This document shows, piece after piece, positions 60,471 through 64,000 of a DNA stretch of 64,000 nucleotides. The stretch spans positions 1 to 64,000 of the forward strand of contig SVLO01000009.1 in assembly GCA_015067885.1 (NCBI GenBank), given 5' to 3'. Source of the DNA: Oscillospiraceae bacterium (lineage in GTDB: Bacteria > Bacillota > Clostridia > Oscillospirales > Oscillospiraceae). The translations under genes and the position numbers were made by a program. How positions within the stretch are numbered: position 1 is the stretch's first letter; each line of letters starts with the position of its first letter. The notes below the pieces were generated by a model, which saw nothing but the letters and a program-made list of their open reading frames with translations, did no database searches and was not told the DNA's origin.

Positions 60471-61310
60471 ATGAAACGATTTCGGAAAGTGTATTTGGAA
60501 ATATCCAACCTGTGCAACCTGCGCTGCCGCTTCTGCCCCGGCACCGGGCGGAAGGCGGAGGCCATGGACCGGGAGCGGTTTGAGCATCTGCTGGAAAAAC
60601 TGGTGGGATGGACGGATCATCTCTACTTCCACCTGATGGGGGAACCCTTGTGCCACCCGCTGCTGGGCGAGTTTTTGGACCTGGCGGGGCAGCGGGGGTT
60701 CAAGGTGATTTTGACCACCAACGGCACCCTGCTGCCCGCGCGGCAGGAGCTGCTGTTGGCTGCCCCTGCCCTGCATAAGGTAAACATCTCCCTCCACGCC
60801 TTTGAGGCCAATGATCTGCCCGCCACTTTTGAGGACTATCTGTCCGGGTGCGTGGACTTCGGCCGGGCGGCGGCGGGAAGCAAGCTGGTGGTCTACCGCC
60901 TGTGGAACGAGGGGGGCGAGGACCGGCTGAATGAGCGGGTGCTTGAAGTCTTCCGCGGGGCGTTCCCGGGGGAGTGGAAGCCCCAGCGGCGGGGCGTGAA
61001 GCTGGCCGGGGGCGTATTTTTGGAGCATGGGGAGAAGTTTGACTGGCCCGACCTGTCCGCCCGGGAGGGTAGTGAGGACGTGTTTTGCTACGGTTTGCGT
61101 GACCAGATCGGCGTGCTGTGCGACGGCACGGTGGTACCCTGCTGCCTGGACCACGAGGGAGATGTGGTTCTCGGCAATTTGTTGGAACAGACCATGGGTG
61201 AGATCATGGCCGCCCCCCGCACCCGGGCCATCTGCGCCGGCTTTGCGCAGGGGAAAGCGGTGGAGGCGCTGTGCCGCAGGTGCGGCTTTGCAAAGCAAAA
61301 ATTCGGATAA
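60471..61310 (+). CDS. Radical SAM/SPASM protein, unknown substrate
   Basis: 279 residues. Radical SAM cluster CNLRCRFC (Cys15, Cys19, Cys22), then GEP motif in LMGEPLCHPLL and TTNGTLL. C-terminal SPASM-like half with conserved cysteines in FCYG, VVPCCLDHEGDVVLGN and CRRCGF, which likely bind a second iron-sulfur cluster. SPASM enzymes act on peptides, sugars or heme; no precursor peptide was seen nearby. AGGAG precedes ATG. Confidence 0.9.
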   Translation: MKRFRKVYLEISNLCNLRCRFCPGTGRKAEAMDRERFEHLLEKLVGWTDHLYFHLMGEPLCHPLLGEFLDLAGQRGFKVILTTNGTLLPARQELLLAAPALHKVNISLHAFEANDLPATFEDYLSGCVDFGRAAAGSKLVVYRLWNEGGEDRLNERVLEVFRGAFPGEWKPQRRGVKLAGGVFLEHGEKFDWPDLSAREGSEDVFCYGLRDQIGVLCDGTVVPCCLDHEGDVVLGNLLEQTMGEIMAAPRTRAICAGFAQGKAVEALCRRCGFAKQKFG

Positions 61311-61345
61311 AAAACGCGCCCAACGGTAAGTTGGGCGCGTTTTTG
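61311..61345. terminator. Bidirectional terminator between radical SAM and mgtC genes
   Basis: AAAACGCGCCCAAC-GGTAA-GTTGGGCGCGTTTTT. Confidence 0.9.
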
Positions 61346-62044
61346 TCAATATTCCTGTGCCACGGGGACAGCAATGAGGATGTAGTCAAAGGATTGGATT
61401 TTGGACAGCAGCTCGGCGGAACTTTTAGCCGCCGGGGTGACGATTTCCAGACCGATGTGTTCGGGAGTACCGCTTTTGGCGGGCAGCACCTGAATGGAGG
61501 ACACCTGATGGGAGATCTCGTTGACAAACTCGTTGACGTGGGAGATGTGGGACAGCTCCAAATAGTAGGTGTCGGAGTGCATCTGCTTGATGCCGTGTTC
61601 CAGCTTGGTGAAGATGGTGATGGTCACCGCCATCAGCAGCCACGCGGCGATGGCGCCGGCATAGAACCCCGCACCGATGGCCAGACCCAGGCAGGCGGTG
61701 GCCCACAGGCCGGCGGCGGTGGTCAGACCGGTGACCCGGGTGTGGTTGCGGGTGATGATGGTGCCGGCGCCCAAAAAGCCAACGCCGGTGATGACCTGGG
61801 CGCTGATGCGCATGGGGTCGCCGTCCAAATGAAGGATTTGGGTGGAGTACAGCCCCACCATTACCGTCATGGCGGAACCGAGGCACACCAAAATGTGGGT
61901 GCGCAGGCCGGCGGCCCGGCCGTGGCGGCCCCGCTCGGAGCCGATGCAGCCGCCGATGAACACCGCAAGCAGGATGCGGAACAGGGCGGAGGCCAGGTTG
62001 AATTGGGTCAATGTGGTATAAATATTGCTCAACAGTTCGTTCAA
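61346..62044 (-). CDS. MgtC/SapB-family membrane protein
   Basis: 232 residues. Four to five hydrophobic segments with the MgtC blocks GGCIGSERGRHGRAAGLRTH, VITGVGFLGAGTII and TGLTTAAGLWATACLGLAIG, then a C-terminal ACT-like domain from ~150. MgtC proteins inhibit ATP synthase or aid growth at low Mg in some bacteria; role here uncertain. No ATG precedes the family start; TTG at 62044 with GGGAGGG upstream is chosen over 70 extra track codons. Confidence 0.88.
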   Translation of the reverse strand: MNELLSNIYTTLTQFNLASALFRILLAVFIGGCIGSERGRHGRAAGLRTHILVCLGSAMTVMVGLYSTQILHLDGDPMRISAQVITGVGFLGAGTIITRNHTRVTGLTTAAGLWATACLGLAIGAGFYAGAIAAWLLMAVTITIFTKLEHGIKQMHSDTYYLELSHISHVNEFVNEISHQVSSIQVLPAKSGTPEHIGLEIVTPAAKSSAELLSKIQSFDYILIAVPVAQEY

Positions 62045-62122
62045 AGCAGTTCCCTCCCCGAAAATATTTCCAATAGGATACTGCAAAATGGTGTGGTTGT
62101 CAAGAAGAATTACGACAGCCGC

Positions 62123-62151
62123 TTGACCTGCGGTTCGGGATGGTATATGAT
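62123..62151 (+). promoter_or_regulatory. Promoter of galM
   Basis: TTGACC, 17 bases, TATGAT. Confidence 0.8.
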
Positions 62152-62183
62152 AAGAAAAGCAAAACCGGGGAGGTAATGTAACA

Positions 62184-63161
62184 ATGAAAAAAGTGACATT
62201 TGGCACACTGAATGGCGTGGAAATTATCAAATATACCCTGTCCTGCGGCGGCATGGAGGCCGATGTGATGACCTACGGCGCCACCCTGACCGCCCTGCGG
62301 GTGCCTGACCGGGAAGGAAAGCCCGTCAGCGTGGTCTTTGGCCATGAAACTCTGGAGGACTATTTGACCAAGTCCGGCTATCACGGGGCTACCGTGGGCC
62401 GCTTCGCCAACCGCATCGGCAAGAGCCGGTTCGTCATTGACGGTGTGACCTATCACGTGTCCGCCAACGAGGGGGCCAACTGCCTCCACGGCGGTAAGAC
62501 CGGCCTGGATAAGCGGATCTGGACCGTGGTGCGGGAGCAGGAGGACCTGTTGCAGCTGCACTACCTCAGCCCCGACGGGGAAGAGGGGTTCCCCGGCAAC
62601 CTGGACCTTACCGTGACCTACCGCCTGACGGCAGAGATGGGTCTGGTCATTGAGTACGACGCCGTCAGCGACAAGGACACCGTCATCAGCCTGACCAACC
62701 ATTCCTACTACAACGTGGGGGGTGTGGATACCACCACCGCCGGTCTGCTGCTGCACATTGATGCCGACCGCATCACTCCTGCTGACGAGGAGCTGATCCC
62801 CCACGGCGAATTCCGGGACGTGGAGGGTACGCTGTTTGATTTCCGCGCCCCCAAGCCCTTCGTGGGTGACCTGTCCGCCGACCCGGTGCTGGGTAAGCGG
62901 GGCTGCTATGACGAGAACTTCGTTCTCAACGGCAGCGGTATGCGCCGCATCGCCACCCTGGAGGGGGGCGATCGGGGCCTCAAGCTGGAGGTGTTTACCG
63001 ACCAGCCGGGTATGCAGATCTACACCGGCAACCCCAACGCCATCGCCCTGGAAACGCAGAATTTCCCCAATGCGGTCAATTGTCCCCAGTATCCCAGCCC
63101 CCTGCTGCGGGCCGGGGAGCATTACCGTACCAGTACTGAGTATCGGTTGCATAACGTGTAA
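62184..63161 (+). CDS. galM: Aldose 1-epimerase (galactose mutarotase)
   Basis: 325 residues, slightly short for the family. Beta-sandwich enzyme that interconverts alpha and beta anomers of hexoses, feeding the Leloir pathway after lacZ. Blocks: YGATLTALRVPDREG, GATVGRFANRIG, LTNHSYYNVGG (catalytic His) and ALETQNFPNAVNCPQYPS (catalytic Glu). GGGGAGG precedes ATG. Single-gene unit with own promoter and terminator. Confidence 0.95.
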   Translation: MKKVTFGTLNGVEIIKYTLSCGGMEADVMTYGATLTALRVPDREGKPVSVVFGHETLEDYLTKSGYHGATVGRFANRIGKSRFVIDGVTYHVSANEGANCLHGGKTGLDKRIWTVVREQEDLLQLHYLSPDGEEGFPGNLDLTVTYRLTAEMGLVIEYDAVSDKDTVISLTNHSYYNVGGVDTTTAGLLLHIDADRITPADEELIPHGEFRDVEGTLFDFRAPKPFVGDLSADPVLGKRGCYDENFVLNGSGMRRIATLEGGDRGLKLEVFTDQPGMQIYTGNPNAIALETQNFPNAVNCPQYPSPLLRAGEHYRTSTEYRLHNV

Positions 63162-63173
63162 AAGATAAAACGA

Positions 63174-63204
63174 GAACGACCGCCCAACGGGCGGTCGTTC
63201 TTTT
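63174..63204 (+). terminator. Terminator of galM
   Basis: GAACGACCGCCC-AAC-GGGCGGTCGTTCTTTTG. Confidence 0.9.
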
Positions 63205-63244
63205 GTGTTTGGAAAGAGTTTCACCCCCGGCGGGTGTTCGGAAG

Positions 63245-63298
63245 AATTTCGCCCTGCGGGGCGAGGTAGGGGATGTTCCGCCCCGCAGGGAGAAATTT
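63245..63298. repeat. Inverted pair of the CGCCCCGCAGGG-GAAATTT repeat
   Basis: Left arm AATTTCGCCCTGCGGGGCG, right arm CGCCCCGCAGGGAGAAATTT, about 15 bases between. The third copy is at 23602. Lies in the 276-base gap between galM and groL, which holds only hairpins. Confidence 0.65.
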
Positions 63299-63300
63299 AG

Positions 63301-63326
63301 CGGCCCGATGAGGGCATCGGGCCCTA
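63301..63326 (-). repeat. GTAG-headed REP-like hairpin
   Basis: Minus strand GTAGGGCCCGATG-CCCT-CATCGGGCC. Follows directly after the inverted pair above. Confidence 0.6.
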
Positions 63327-63385
63327 CGCAAGGGAGTGGTTTTTGCATTTTTGTCAGGGGCCTCAAACAGCAAGCCCAAGCCCGC

Positions 63386-63423
63386 GAAAAAAAGCAACCC
63401 CAAAACCGAAGTTTTGGGGTTGC
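63386..63423 (-). terminator. Terminator of groL
   Basis: Minus strand GCAACCCCAAAAC-TTCG-GTTTTGGGGTTGCTTTTTTT, a perfect stem with a UUCG loop. Confidence 0.95.
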
Positions 63424-63437
63424 CGGGGAAGGTTTGC

Positions 63438-64000
<563 letters not shown>

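Overview
The window looks like a chromosome segment of a spore-forming Clostridia (Firmicutes), most like a gut Oscillospirales/Ruminococcaceae-type genome. This is inferred from sporulation genes (spoVAC and a pdaB-like deacetylase), the order dprA-topA-trmFO, KtrAB, YesN/YesL-style glycan loci, and Shine-Dalgarno sites close to AGGAGG before most genes. No rRNA, tRNA, CRISPR array, prophage or insertion sequence with terminal repeats was seen. The only transposase-like gene is a REP-associated tyrosine transposase (RAYT).

Layout. (1) 1-3.0 kb: visibly AT-rich accessory DNA with a small membrane protein, a RAYT with GTAG-headed hairpin repeats in and around it, a 3' fragment of spoVAC, a membrane-anchored MerR regulator with a textbook 19-bp-spacer promoter, and an intact spoVAC. 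(2) 3.1-12.4 kb: minus-strand housekeeping run read as ktrB-ktrA-SpoU methylase-dprA-topA-trmFO-plsX-rnc. (3) 12.6-14.4 kb: adenine deaminase. (4) 14.4-23.1 kb: a divergent sugar-phosphate locus. One arm is SIS isomerase-DeoR-FucI/AraA-like isomerase-FGGY kinase-ribulose-phosphate epimerase. The other is a TIM-like isomerase, an enlarged YjbQ, lipoate ligase and a NagB-like protein. (5) 23.1-26.9 kb: MATE exporter, DUF554 protein and a lipoprotein, separated by repeat-rich intergenic DNA. (6) 27-38.9 kb: surface polysaccharide locus as two convergent operons. (7) 39-44 kb: LysR regulator divergent from a CoA-transferase/MaoC/thiolase/ketoreductase operon. (8) 44-48.9 kb: polysaccharide deacetylase, AraC regulator and a LacZ-type beta-galactosidase. 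(9) 48.9-58.4 kb: glycan-use locus with two SDRs, a Gfo/Idh dehydrogenase, YhcH/DUF386, YesL and a YesN-like membrane AraC sensor, divergent from two sugar ABC permeases and an aldo/keto reductase. (10) 58.6-64 kb: Na/Pi cotransporter, radical SAM protein, MgtC, galactose mutarotase and the 3' end of groL.

How the genes work together. The sugar locus probably converts an imported sugar through isomerisation, phosphorylation and epimerisation under the DeoR regulator; its substrate is not evident, and two of its enzymes have altered catalytic motifs. The polysaccharide locus supplies a lipid-linked first sugar, glycosyl and pyruvyl transferases, a Wzy-like polymerase/ligase and a two-gene ABC exporter. 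LacZ, the glycan-use operon and the mutarotase fit degradation of dietary galactosides or related glycans.

Most unusual points: the RAYT gene carries two of its own hairpin repeats inside its reading frame; a 54-nt intergenic repeat keeps a GNRA-capped hairpin in both copies; three adjacent surface-glycan enzymes of different fold share a basic aromatic C-terminal tail; a tandem SDR pair has one member with the catalytic Tyr/Lys replaced by Phe/Arg; and the sugar locus contains diverged isomerases. All functions come from reading motifs, with no database search.
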